A stretch of DNA of 64,000 nucleotides from Saccharum officinarum (taxonomy: Eukaryota > Streptophyta > Magnoliopsida > Poales > Poaceae), in the NCBI GenBank assembly GCA_020631735.1, contig CM036201.1, forward strand, positions 72,001,253-72,065,252, read 5' to 3'. Positions 1 to 11,400 of the stretch are shown piece after piece (within the stretch, counting starts at the first letter, position 1; every line of letters starts with the position of its first letter). The notes beneath the pieces are model-generated. The model was not told the origin of the DNA and did no database searches. It saw only the letters and a program-made list of their open reading frames with translations. The translations under genes and the position numbers were made by a program.

Positions 1-905
1 GCGAAACGAACAGGCTATCATTATAATATCAAATGTCACGACTAAGCCATTAGCAATTCTGACTAGCCGATCCACTCAAAAAAAAATATGACTAGCCGAT
101 TAATCATTTTATTAATATTGTCCGTGAGAGCTTTAATCATTACAATATCAAATTTCACAACTAAGCCGACTTAAACTAAACTTAACTAATCCAACCAAAT
201 AAATATCCTAATCAAAGTTAAACTATAAAAGTCAAATTTGGTTACCAACAGATCTGTTTGCCAATAACGAGTGAAAGAGTAACAATAGACTTCGTTTTTG
301 GTTTATTGCTTCCGGTTTTGTAGTCTTTTCCCTCATATTTATTTTCAGATCTGCCGTCTGAGCTGAAAATGTTCTGAAAACCTGGTTGTGTGCAGCCGAT
401 CGTAGAGACCGAACAGTTCAGAGGCTTGAATATGTCTTATTTTAACTTCCTAATAAAAAGACTTCATACAAAGTTATATGAATGCGGGCTTACCTTTCGA
501 CCAATCCAATACTACAGCTATTCTCGAAAACAATATCCAAGACCAATGAAGCTGTCGTTATCCAAACAGCAGGGAACAGGGAGATGCAACAATTTAGTCA
601 GTATGCATGGTGGAGACTACAAAACTGCATTGCACTATCTTATTGTAAACATGGTTTTGGTTGAACCGAAAGCTCTGGTGCCTTTTGGCAGTTACAGGAA
701 GCGCAGCTTCGCAGGGCACCAATCGACACCCGGATTCACAGTTGATGGAGGCCGGAGCCGGATGCCTTGCACGTACGTCTGTCTTAGGGTCTTTGAATTC
801 TCCGAAGCACCGTGAAACACTATTCAGTGCAGAGCGTACATATTTCGCTGTGTCTAGCGACATCGACGAGCTAGCTAGACTTATACCACATCTGGTTTCT
901 TGAGG
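1..905. other. Intergenic, upstream of the first gene
   Basis: No coding region is convincing here. Two imperfect direct copies of a short AT-rich segment ending in 'actaagcc' lie near 14-50 and 130-168. The open frames between 390 and 900 have no recognisable domain. The promoter and 5'UTR of the 906-1825 gene should lie in the last few hundred bases, but no clear TATA box was found. Confidence 0.5.
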
Positions 906-1825
906 ATGAAGATGAGCAAGAACAAGAGGAGGGGGCAACAGCAGCAGGGTGGGAGGCCTGTTCTGGTGACGTTCTATGTGGCAGCACAACCAAGGGATCG
1001 CGGTGGCTCCACCTCCACGGCGACCTCATCGCATAGCCTTGGGCATCACCACCACCACAAGCAGCAGCGTCAAGACCACCATCACTCGCATGGCGGTGGT
1101 CGTCCTGACTTGCAGCGGCGACGACGGAACGACGGCAAATCCCAGAGTAACCGGCGGGCGGACCTGCTGGAGTACTCGCGGCAGCTGAGGGCATCGGCAC
1201 GGCAGAAGGGGGCGACCACGGCTACTGTAAGCTCCACACCGCCGCCGCCTCCTACTCCTCCTCGTCGGGACACAAGCACGGTGCGTTACTCTTCATCACA
1301 TATACTCATGTTTCAATAATTCAATATAATTGCAAGCTAGTTAAGCCTCGTTAATTTCAGGCAGTTGGTGTTCGTCGTGAGGAGCGGCAGGGGCAGCAGG
1401 CAGCTGTGAATCGGCTGGAGCGCGCGATGAGCCAGCAGGAGATCCGGCAGCGTTGCTTCGGCCGTGACGACTGGAGCTGGAAGAGGGTGCTCGTGCTCGT
1501 CTTCCCTTTCAACAGGAACAAGAGCAGGCGACCAAGAAGGAGCAATCGTGATGACAGCGAAAAGAACGTGAATATTAATCAAACGGGACGGCCGGCTGCG
1601 TTGCTGGTCGGCAAGCTGACGGTGGGTACAAGACACAATCACACAATGATCTTCATATATATAAGACAAACAGCAATGTGTATGTGTTGTCTGTATATAT
1701 TTATTCATCGTTAGTAACATATTTATTGGATATATCTCTGATTACAACAGGTTAGCAAGGACAGACGAGAACGTAGCGGCTTCTTGAAGATGCTTATGCC
1801 CTCCTTTCAGAAGCGGTCACGATAG
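906..1825 (+). CDS. Uncharacterised basic plant protein, three exons (906-1280, 1361-1621, 1751-1825)
   Basis: The gene model gives about 236 residues. Exon 1 starts at the ATG at 906; the open frame before it lacks an ATG. Introns are 1281-1360 (donor gtgcgt, acceptor ttcag) and 1622-1750 (donor gtgggt, acceptor acaacag). Both are phase 0, and the stop is TAG at 1823-1825. The protein is rich in Arg, Lys, Gln and His, with a run of five His near residue 50 and a Pro-rich stretch near residue 115. Two segments look structured: an Arg-rich helix with 'RRADLLEYSRQLRASAR' near residues 82-98, and a segment around 'CFGRDDWSWKRVLVLVFPF' in exon 2. No signal peptide or membrane anchor is clear. I do not recognise a named family. 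Clean splice sites and kept frame support a real gene. Nuclear location is only a guess from its basic composition. Confidence 0.6.
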
Positions 1826-2250
1826 TCGTTGAAGAATGAAGATGTATTTTTGTGAACGCGAACCTAAAGACATACGAGTGGGGAGTACGTGGCTATTGCG
1901 TCCGCAGAAGCCAAATTGAACTTGTTTGACAGTCATTCTTTTATTGGGCTTGCTGGAACGCTAGCTGATTGAGAGTGTAGTCGTTCAAGAACAAAATGTA
2001 TGCATAACATTGATACAAGTGAATGGAATATATAGAAGGCTCAAGAGCGGTCCAAATCCAACCAAAGGGCCGTTCTGGCCATGCGCCCATGCGCTCCTCC
2101 CCTGCAGCATCCGGCGGACCAGCACCGCCTTCTCGCGTACCTGCTCTCCAACGTGGCGGAGAGCAGAGTCGAACAGGCTTCGCCCACACCAGCTTCTCTA
2201 CCGGCCATCGCTTGTCGGCTCTTGGATTGCTTTTGGTGTAAAAAAAAAGG
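1826..2250. other. Intergenic, no feature seen
   Basis: This holds the 3' flank of the preceding gene and a GC-rich patch near 2040-2230. Open frames there overlap on both strands and show no domain, so no gene is called. Confidence 0.4.
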
Positions 2251-3520
2251 ATAATGCTCTTACTCAGGCGTCCGTCCTTTTCGGACGCTGCGCGCCCTCA
2301 CTCTGCTCGTTCCCACCTGCGACACTTGGCTAGTACTCCTAGAGAGTACGAGTACTTATATTAAAAAAATAGAATCACCAATTGTTTTTATCCGTTCTTC
2401 TTCATCTACACACCAGTCGAATCGGCAGCAGTCACGCACCTCCTGCCGGCGCCTCCTCCATCCTTATCCGCTTCCACCTCTCCACCACAGCGCCTTACGG
2501 CTGCCCGCGCTGGCACCTCTTTATCCCACGCCACTTCCTTCCGCCCCACCCAGCGTCGTGCCCCAAGCTCGCCGTTGGAGGCCTCCGCTTTCTTTTCATC
2601 TTCTCCACCACGGACTGCAATCCTATTGCTAGTACTATAGTACAGTGAGGGGCGGGCTAGGAGATGGCGCTCCTCGCGGGGCCCTCTAGACGGCGGCCCT
2701 CCTCGGCCTCCCTGCTAGGTTGGGCCTCGTCGTTGCCACTCCAGCTAGCGCCTCCGCAAGGGCAACCTCCATCCGCTCCCTTTCCTCCTCGTCGATCTAT
2801 ACCGCAATTCCCTACCAGGTAGGCAGTGGCCGCGCGCGAACGCTATGTTTCATTGTGTTCAGGTGTTTTTGACTTTTGTTTCATCTAGATGCTGCTAAAG
2901 TAGATCTAGATGTTGCATATGTTTTTAAGTGTTTTAGGCGTTTTAGACCTTTGTTTCAAGTGTTTCATCTGGATGTTGCAAAAGATCAGGATGTATATGT
3001 TGCAATGACAAAATACGCATGTTACAAGCCTATGTTTTAAGTGTTTCAGGTGTTTCACATGTATGTTGCAAATGTTTCATCTGGATGTTTTTAAAAGTAG
3101 ATCTTGGTGTTGCATATGTTGCAAATGTTTCATCTGGATATTTCAAAAGTAGATCGGGCGTTGCACATGCTGCAATGGCGTCGGTGGCCGACAGACAGCG
3201 GCCTGCCAAAGGGCTTCGGCTCCTACCTCATGGCTTCCTCGCGTGTCGTGCCTCACCCTCTCCTCTCCCTCCCCTCCCCTCTCTTCCCCTCCCTCAATCT
3301 CGTCGTGGTAGTTCGAGCTCGGTCAACGAGTGTGCAAACATTGGGTAGGCGCAGCAGCAGGCGCGGGTGGGCGGGCAAGCGGCAGTAGGCGGGGTAGGTG
3401 CAACAACTTGCGCAGGTGACAGACAGGTGGGGCGTCCAGATGGGTGCTAGCATCTGGACGTTCGGGCGCTAGCCATACCTAGAAACGAGAATGCTCTGAC
3501 TCAGGCAAGGTGCTCTGTTA
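2251..3520. repeat. Unclassified repetitive block with internal 'catctggatgttgcaaaag' repeats
   Basis: The block is bounded by two similar segments in the same orientation, near 2254 and 3490, each reading roughly 'aatgctct(t/g)actcaggc'. Between about 2880 and 3180 a unit resembling 'catctggatgttgcaaaag' followed by 'tagatc' and 'ttgcatatgttgcaa' occurs about four times with variation (near 2886, 2968, 3081 and 3131). A GC- and CT-rich stretch lies at 2400-2830. The structure suggests the end of a DNA transposon or a tandem-repeat-bearing element. No terminal inverted repeat or target duplication was fixed, so the class is open. Confidence 0.4.
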
Positions 3521-3618
3521 CTTTTTCTTATCCACGTTAGCCCTATTTAGAAAAACCAAACTCTAATCCAAAATTGCCATGTGTTTTGCCAATTTTCATG
3601 TAGAGAATCACATAAGTA

Positions 3619-3738
3619 CTTCCTCCGTTTTAAATTATAAGTTGTTCTGGTTTTGTTTCAAATAGTGTTAGATATAGTGTATATCTAGATACATAACTTT
3701 TACGAAAAAGCCAGAATGACTTATAATTTGTAATGGAG
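3619..3738. mobile_element. Stowaway-type miniature element (Tc1/mariner)
   Basis: The left end 'cttcctccgttttaaattat' and the right end 'ttataatttgtaatggag' are imperfect inverted repeats of the CTCCCTCCGT type. TA dinucleotides lie at both edges (3617-3618 and 3739-3740), as expected for the TA target duplication. The length of about 120 bp suits the family. Confidence 0.75.
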
Positions 3739-4310
3739 TATAACAGATAAGTCCTCTTTTGTAGACTGTCTTTTTTTCTTTCCTCTTTTGTACACTGTCT
3801 TATTTCCTTCCTATATTTTTTGTGAGAAAAAATCCATTGTGGAGAAAATTTGTTACCTCACATATGCATTTTTTTCTCAAAAGATATGTTTCTCACATGC
3901 TCCCTTTGTTTTTTAAACATGTCGCATTAGCTTTGCCCTAAGTCAATCATTTCTATCTTAATCGTTGAAGAGAATTTATAAAACCATATGTGTTAATAAC
4001 ATAAAATTTATATTTTTAAATTCACTACTAGAAATATTTTCATTATATATAATTCGCATGTTGTGAAACTATATATTTTTAAAACTGATGATCAATGTTG
4101 AAAATTTTAAATTTAGTACATACCTAATAGGATATGTAAAAAAGAGGGAGTACATGTTTTGTTGTTCTTTTTTTCTTTTTTTGTTTTGAAGATTGAGAGG
4201 AACATGCTTTGTTGCCTTGTTGGTCTTATGCTGGACTTGAGAGTTAGAAACGCACAGCCCAGTTGGCCCATCTCTATCGCACGCACGTCTGACGTCAGCA
4301 CGGTTCCTCT
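3739..4310. other. AT-rich promoter-side intergenic DNA of MATH-BTB copy 1
   Basis: An AT-rich stretch with no coding potential. The GC content rises sharply after about 4250, where the 5'UTR exon of the following gene should begin. No unambiguous TATA box was seen. Confidence 0.4.
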
Positions 4311-4565
4311 TAGGGTCTTCCACTTCCACCTACCCGGCCAGCGGCCAGACGCCCACCGCGGCACGGCGCCCACCACCCCTGTCGCAAGACAAACCCTAGA
4401 GGGAGGCGAGAGACCAGAGACGCGATGGTTATCGGAGGACGCTAGGCGCAGTACGTCGACTCGTACCACGACTCGGCCAGAAGCCCCCAGCCCGTCGCCG
4501 TCCAGGATCACCAGGTGTCGGTCTCAGGTGATGAGCAGAGTTGTAGCACCACCTCCGGCGGCACA

Positions 4566-4893
4566 GTGAGTGCCCTGTGCCCCCCTATTTTGGCCCCTCT
4601 GCTTAAGGATTTCTCTTCTCTGGGAAATTTCTTTTATTATTAAAATTAGTCTCGCCCATGTGCATTAGCAAGAAGACTAGAAGAGTGCTAGATAACTGTT
4701 AACCTTATGATGATTTGTTGTTCAATTTGATTAAGTTTTTTTTTGACGGAGGTAATACTCTGCTTTTTATAGAAAGCAACAGAAGTACTAATAAAGTTTA
4801 AACGCACACCACAACCTGCTAGGAGTGCCAGCTTACAAGACACTACCAGAAGTTCTACTTTGTTGATACACAATTTACTTCCTAATTATGCAG
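4566..4893 (+). other. 5'UTR intron of MATH-BTB copy 1
   Basis: A GC-rich leader (about 4310-4565) ends in 'cacctccggcggcaca' followed by the donor GTGAGT at 4566. The acceptor is 'aattatgcag' ending at 4893, 23 bases before the ATG. The same exon ending and intron position occur in copies 2 and 3 (donors at 19159 and 31786), which supports the model. Relative to copy 2, this intron carries an extra insertion of roughly 120 bp starting with a poly-T run at about 4735. That insertion looks like a small retroelement tail in reverse orientation. Confidence 0.6.
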
Positions 4894-4916
4894 CAGGCAA
4901 CTGACACCGCACGACA

Positions 4917-5921
4917 ATGCTGGGGCAGCGGAATATTGATTCGGCTTCTCGTGAATTCAGACTAAACTATGAGCAAACCAAGCATTTTGCCATTGGCAAG
5001 GCAGTCTACTGTGACGCGTTCTCCGTTTGCGGGCACATGTGGCGGATAGTCTGCTATCCAAGAGGGGATGATGAGTCTGACAACGGTGAATACCTCTCAC
5101 TCTTTCTGGAGCTGCTGAGCACATCCACAAGTGGAAAGGCCATCTGCGACATCTTTTTATTGAACAAGAACGGTCAGTCATGTTCTAGGTCTGCATTAAG
5201 GACCCGTGTTCTTCTGCCCCGTAGCAGGGATGCTGCTGAATGGGGCTTTATCTCTAGTATGTCGATTTCATGGCATGATCTAAAGAAGGATTTCCTGACA
5301 GAGGGACACATCACTTGGGTATGCTCCGTCATGGTTAGCCGTGACGTCAGCATTCCTATGGCAGCCTCAGACATTGGAAAACATTTTGGTATGCTGCTGG
5401 ATAGCATGGATGGGACCGATGTCTCATTCACAATCGACAACGAGACATTCCATGCACACCGAGCAGTGCTTGCTGCCCGTTCACCCGTTTTCAAAGCTGA
5501 GCTCCTCGGTTCCAAGGCTGAGTCTACTATGTCAAACATCACCCTCTATGACATCGCTCCAGCCACATTCAGAGTCATGCTCCGGTTTATATACACAGAT
5601 GCCTTGCCTAGAGACGATGAGCTCGGGGACTCTCCCTTAGAGATGATGCGGCATCTACTAGCTGCGGCTGACCGGTATGCATTGGATCGACTGAAGCTCA
5701 TCTGTGCACAGAGATTGTTGGATGGTTTGTCTGTCGACACTGTTAGCACCACCTTAGTCTGTGCTGAGATGTACAGCTGCCTGGAGTTAAAGAGCAAGTG
5801 CATTGACTTCTTTACAGCTGGGGAAAATTTCAAGAAGGTTTTCTTAACTGAAGGTTTTATTCAATTGGTGCAGCATTTTCCTTCCATCATTGATGAGCTT
5901 CGAGAGAGGATGGAACTATAG
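4917..5921 (+). CDS. MATH-BTB domain protein, copy 1 (intact)
   Basis: This is a 334-residue protein encoded in one coding exon. The N-terminal half (about residues 13-145) is a MATH (TRAF-like) domain, recognisable from 'FAIGKAVYCDAFSVCGHMWRI' type spacing and the following 'YPRG'. Residues about 156-275 form a BTB/POZ domain ('DGTDVSFTIDNETFHAHRAV', 'LAARSPVFKAELLGS', 'FIYTDALP'). A helical tail of the kind that follows BTB in plant MATH-BTB proteins ends the chain. In this family the BTB domain binds CUL3 and the MATH domain holds substrates, so the expected role is substrate adaptor of a CUL3 ubiquitin ligase. Substrates cannot be read from the sequence. The length is normal for the family. 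The ATG at 4917 matches the position used in copy 2. The gene is the most upstream of three local copies. Confidence 0.93.
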   Translation: MLGQRNIDSASREFRLNYEQTKHFAIGKAVYCDAFSVCGHMWRIVCYPRGDDESDNGEYLSLFLELLSTSTSGKAICDIFLLNKNGQSCSRSALRTRVLLPRSRDAAEWGFISSMSISWHDLKKDFLTEGHITWVCSVMVSRDVSIPMAASDIGKHFGMLLDSMDGTDVSFTIDNETFHAHRAVLAARSPVFKAELLGSKAESTMSNITLYDIAPATFRVMLRFIYTDALPRDDELGDSPLEMMRHLLAAADRYALDRLKLICAQRLLDGLSVDTVSTTLVCAEMYSCLELKSKCIDFFTAGENFKKVFLTEGFIQLVQHFPSIIDELRERMEL

Positions 5922-6540
5922 CCTAGTGTGGAATCCACACATGACTAGTTATGGTGTTCAGATATATATTTTTGTCACTGGTATGTGGTATCACAATTGA
6001 TGCGTCAAGCTATGGAGCTTTTATTTAGAGATTATGCAAACTTAGTAGCCTTTCTTGTTTCTCTGCTGTCTTGGTGTTGTTATATGCTTCATGCTTTTGA
6101 GATGTTACTTTTGCTATGCTACTCCGAAATCCATGTAGTTTTAAGTCCATGTGTGATATCTTTGTCTGATACTTTTAAGCATGTTGGAACTTGGAAGTAC
6201 TTGTACTTTGGCGTCAAAATTCTACACCATCTGCAAATTTTCATTTGACCTTCTACTCTACTGTTTAATCTATTTGGTTACAGAAACTAATGGCCTCTTG
6301 ATTTGCGACGTGACAATGCTCCACACCATATGTACCATGTTCTTTTCACATAACTAGAATTATGGACTTGCTTAGAGAAGAATTTTCCGGATTGTCCGCA
6401 GAGTGGCTTTGCCCAATCTCACCTGGTTGAGCAATCCAAAAGCGACCATTCATACATGATACCTTTAATTTTTCTTTCTCCGGCAAATTATTAGTACTAT
6501 TCTTCATTCAGTGAACGTGTTTGGTTTGCCTTTTTTCTTT
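5922..6540 (+). other. 3' flank of MATH-BTB copy 1, duplicated downstream of copy 2
   Basis: The sequence after the stop is clearly related to 28789-29400 after copy 2. Shared blocks include 'tatggtgttcagatatata' and 'agagattatgcaaactcagt'-like sequence. The duplicated unit therefore included the 3'UTR and some downstream DNA. Copy 3 shares much less here, so copies 1 and 2 are the younger pair. Confidence 0.65.
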
Positions 6541-7468
6541 GTAGAGATCTGCATATCAATATATTAAGAAGAAAAGGGTATGGAACCGAACCACAACACC
6601 CAAACTCACCACACAGCTAGAACACACAAACAAAAAGAAAAGGAAAAAGAAAAAGAAACTTGCCAAAGACTACAAACACCAAACAACTTCGACCAACAAA
6701 TTAACTAATGCTGGACCCATATGGGCGAGGAGATGAGAAACCTGTCGAGCCCTAGCTAAACACCAGAAATGTAACTACGAACTCTAAACTCCATTCAAAC
6801 TAGCTGGGATCCCATCAAACACGCATCGATTGCGGTGATTCTAGATTGCCCAAGCTCCAAGGATGATAATGGAGTTGAGACCTTTCTGGACTTAAAGTGA
6901 TCACTAGTAGCCTTAAAGTAATGTCTGCTTAGATACTCCGGTGACTCTAATTGATAAGTTTGCGAGGGTTTGGAATTTTGAACTTCCTTTGCATTGTTGT
7001 AGTATTTGAACTAAATTGCTGCCTAATGATAATGGTAGGTGAGGTTAGGCTGTGCAACCATGTATAATATAAAATCATATAACTTTAGTTTCTATAAAGC
7101 AATTTGTATACCTTAGTTACACTTTTGTTTAGCTGTTCTCTTGGCCATATTATCTTGAAAATGGGTTGTTTTGAAGTAGCTTATCAGATATTTGATTTTG
7201 CTTGCTACTATGAACTATCCAACTGTGTAGCCTTAGCTCCTTGAGTTCTTTCTGATCAACTTCCTCCATCCTGTAATATAATGCATTCTAAAAATTTTAA
7301 AATGACTTAAGACTCAAATGATCCATGCACCCATGGATTAAACCTAATTAAAGAGTTTCTCCTCAAATTATGGTTTCCTTTTTTTAACAAACTTCACTAA
7401 ATATGAACATAGACACCACATATAATGTTTCATATTTCACTACAAAATTTAGAAGTTATAATAATACA
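6541..7468. other. Intergenic, possible reversed retroelement tail at 6545-6900
   Basis: Read on the minus strand, the segment ending near 6550 contains 'ttaatatattgatatgcag', a tail often met at the 3' end of grass LINE-like repeats. The adjoining 300 bases have no open frame. The rest, to 7468, is AT-rich without recognised features. A Stowaway-like terminus in reverse orientation lies just inside the next feature, at about 7465-7490. Confidence 0.3.
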
Positions 7469-8437
7469 CTATATTCCATGATAGAGGGAGTAATCATCAG
7501 AATCATGTTTGAGTACTCTCCGGATCCATGGATTATTGTCGGGTCCAAACCAGGCACCACTGTTGGAATTGAGTCCAACAAAGGGAAATCGACAATAATG
7601 GGCTTTCCTGTTACTGTAGGGTCAAAGGTTATATCTGGTAGTGATACGATGAGGGTCACTGCCAAGTCAAGCCTCTATCCTGCATTGAGAGTATGATACT
7701 CGCTGTCCAGTCAATTGCTTCAACCGGCAATGATCTCCATTTCCAAATTTTTGTTGATATATTTCATTATTACATTTAAATAGAGGTTATTGTCTTATAA
7801 CGCATATACCATAATTAAACTCTACAAACCTTGCGGGCTCCTCAAGGAGAACAGGTGTCCACGTCTTCTTTTTTTCTTTACCGTTCCTTGGATCCAGAGA
7901 ATCGACGCCTCCCGTTCCTCCCGTACACTTCTAGCTAAATCGGCTTCTGATTTTACTATTCTCGTATTTACTGATTCCTTCTGTAACTCTCGTTTTCACT
8001 TGGCTTCTGGACCTTTTCGCTGCTCCTCGCCTCCGCCTGACTTCTGGACCGGCACAGGTCAGCCGCACGGACGCCACCTCTCTAGAGTTTATTGGTTCCG
8101 TACTTCCGCACTTCTCGTTTCTTCCCTCCGCAGTCGGTTCCTCACACGTACCCCGGTCCTTTCACCACCGCCGCCCGCTGCTCATCGTTCTCCTCGACCT
8201 CGCCGGTTCTCCATGGCAGTCACCGTCCCCGTTGCCTCGTCCGTTCCTCCCTGCGCACGTCCGGTGGACCTCCGCCGCAGTTGGCCGCCCAGCGGGGGCT
8301 ACCCCTGCCACCTCGTTCGATTCGCTGTTCGCTGCTCCTCCAGCTTCCTCCGCCTTCTTGGTACGTCGCTGCTCCACGTATTTTCCCGTCTCTCCGCGAG
8401 GGATTCTTTTGCTCTGGTTTGCTGTGATTTTACATTG
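7469..8437 (+). repeat. Left arm of a 0.96 kb inverted repeat, with promoter-like DNA and a GC-rich first exon
   Basis: This segment reappears, reverse-complemented and nearly identical by eye, at 14546-15503. The few differences include single substitutions and one-base length changes in homopolymers. The outer half is AT-rich. The inner half (about 7870-8360) is GC-rich and CT-rich like a grass 5'UTR, with an ATG in good context at 8213 and a donor 'ttcttg|gtacgt' at 8361. The arm breaks at 8437, inside the intron that would end with 'tacccag' at 8453. The open frame from 8213 has no recognised domain. Confidence 0.85.
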
Positions 8438-11400
8438 GTGGCTTCGTACCCAGGTTGGGTTCCAGCTCCGGAGTTCCGCGACGCTGTCGGTCCGCCTTCC
8501 CTTCCTCTCCCTCTCTCTCCCGGCGTGGCGGCGTGCTTCCCTTGGCGCTGCGTCCTCCTGGTGCTCCGCGTGCGCTCGACGAAACCCTACCTGCCTCTTC
8601 CTCGTCGGCGTCAGCGGCTCAGCTCGGCAGCGGTATCTGGCGGCACATCGCCATCTTCTTCTTCTACTTCCTCTTATGCCTCCTCCCCCAGATCCCCTCT
8701 CTCTCGCGGACGGAGGCTGGTCGGTGTGCAGCCTGCGGCAGCCAGCACATCTCCTCTGGTTCTTGTGCTCCCGAATCCCGGCAGACGGCGGCCGGATGTC
8801 GCGCGGTGCCGCGGTTGGCGGCCTCCATCGGGTGCCTGCCTGTTCTGCGCGCCTGCGATTTGGTTATCCTACTCTCATCCTCTTCTTTACGCATCCCAGG
8901 ACAGAACAGGGGACGAACAGATAGATGCAGTGGAGCGAGGGAAGTTTGGTGATAGAGATGACTATTGGAGAGGGTCAGCCCGCTACATGAGTTTCTCTGA
9001 GGTTTTGGTTTGCTTTCTTTTGGTCCTTTTTTCCTTATTGCAAGGTAGGACATAGGCAGCATGCTCAATGGTCGTTCAATCCAATTTAGCCATGTAGTAG
9101 ACCACTTCAATAATGGAATTCGATTGAGATGAACACCAGATCGTTGCTATGATGATGTTGATTTTTCCTTCTATTTGTGCTGCAGCTACGACCATCCAAC
9201 ATGCTTCTGATATCAATTTTGGCTTCGTAATACTGTGCTTATTGCCTCTTTTGAGACAGGTATACATCCTGCAAGGCGATTATTGATCCAAAAAAAAATA
9301 GTTCAATGGAATTCTTTTTTGTGTTTTTCTTTAGATTACAAAACTCCTAATTCTATTTGTGACATTTTTGGAGTAATCTATCCTCAAAATAAATATACTA
9401 ATGCACCCTTTGTTTTCTTTCAGATGTGATTTCGTGATTTTCAGGCTTCTCTTGCATACTACACCAACGTATATGAGTTTTGTTTAATTCTTCGTTCCAT
9501 TTAAATAATTGCCATGCTTCGTTCTGTGTCAAATCTGATCACAATAGCCACTAATTTGTTGAAATGTGTTGGCAGTGCAAACACTCTCGTTTGTAGTTTT
9601 TGTGCAGTTCTATCGTAGAGGTAATAGTGGTACTATTAATTAATTGGTGATGTTATGTGGATTATTTTCTTGTGTGCTATATGGTTTACCCTATTCGTTG
9701 GTGGGATATGTTTACCCCTTGAAATGGAAATGCCGCTGCATAGAGGCCCAGCCACCAAGTGCGGATGGATATGGCCACTTGCCTACCCTATTTGTGCTTG
9801 ATCTTCAGGGTTTAGTCCACTAGATTCAATGATTGATTTCTTCAGATTTGTTCCCTGCTGAACATGTGGTTGTTGTGGTTTGCCTGGTGATTATGAGATA
9901 TTTCTTGTGCTCATTAGTGCCTTCTGTGTTCCCCTAAGTCTAAACCTTGTTTTCTGAATGTTTCAGGGTAAGCGATCAGAGCTGTCGCCGCTGGCACTGA
10001 GCTGGATTGGCATCTCACCGAAGAACACATGATCCAGTCCCCACGCCGACCATTGTACCGGAGCCAGTGCATCCTTAGAGGGGTCCTCTGCATTGCTAGA
10101 CATATAATGAGGTGACCATCCAACGTGAGACCATGCTTACAATCTATGGAACTGGATGTACCAAAAATTTTGGTTTACCTCCTGATTTTACCTGTGATAG
10201 TAGCAGTAAGGGCCCTGTTTTTTTTTTACCAAATGAAATAGTCTACGTGATTACACTTACCGCCTGATTTCCATCCAAAGATGATAGGGCAGGTTACTCT
10301 TCATTTCCTTCACCTTACACACCGATGCCATAAGACTGAATTCTGCCATGCGATTTCAGCTCTCTGTGTTTAGTCGATCCAAAATGGTGTTCGAACTATG
10401 CGCCTTACCTTCAAGCACTTTAGATTGTCATGGTGTTCCTCATGTTGCTAAACTAATTTTATGATTCTTCATAACTGTTGTCATTTTTTTAGCAATTTGC
10501 ATCTAGGAATTCCAATGTTCAACTATTAACGAGTGTTTCTTCCGTTGTACATCTTTGACCGCCAGTAGGGTGACATGGGAATATATTTTAATCCCTTTGA
10601 GCCGACAAGAGTTCTGTTTGTAAACTAAAAGTAAATAGATCCCCTGTTTTTAGTTCCATGTTTCCTATTTTGCATTTCCTACTCTTTGTGACAATGCAAA
10701 ATTGTAGTAATATATTTGCTTATGCACGTAATATGCTCCTGGCATGTACCCCTACTATTAATTGGTTCTTATTTGTAAAGCACTCTATGGGATCAGATAT
10801 TCCACCTCTTGTGCAATGACTCGCCCTTTATGTGACTTCATTCCCTGTCCTTTGCAAGCATTAGATGCCATTTCGCTAAATGTTTTAAAAAATACATGCT
10901 CATTTTGATCCTACCTTTATATGCAGCAGCATATTATGATACATTTTAATTTCCATACAAAGATGTATGAGATCAAGTGGGTATGTTCAGGTACGCCATC
11001 TTTATCGTTATATTTTCTCTCACTGCCTGCAATTCTGGGATTATTTTCCCCAGGCTCAATCTGGTATAGTACAGGAATTTGTAAACCCCATTTGCCTTCC
11101 TGATTATTTAGTGAATGTGTTTGGATTTTTTCCCAGGCAGAATAATATGGGAATCACTATGATAATACAATTGGTAGACTACGCTATTATGATCTATCCT
11201 TTTCCTTCAGCTCAGTCTAGGGAGGCATTTGGTTTCCCTTCTAATTCGTTTGTTCTCATTGACGTTGTGATTCGCTCGTTTATACATGGAATTATTGAGT
11301 TCAAGGGACATGGTTGCTTGAATCCTGGCCTCATTCCAGTTTACATAAAGCCTTAACCATACCTATAGTAATATATGCGACTTTGTCTTCTCAGTGACCG

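Noticed and set aside
390..815. Open frame of 141 codons upstream of the first gene
   Set aside because: Begins at a non-ATG codon, overlaps frames on both strands and shows no domain or codon pattern.
7456..7665. Minus-strand frame of 69 codons in the left arm, repeated in the right arm
   Set aside because: It is conserved only because the two arms are copies. No domain was recognised and it lies in AT-rich promoter-like DNA.
8092..9055. Several long overlapping frames in the GC-rich part of the left arm and exon-2-like region
   Set aside because: Three plus-strand frames and one minus-strand frame are open at once, as expected from GC- and CT-rich leader DNA. None shows a domain.
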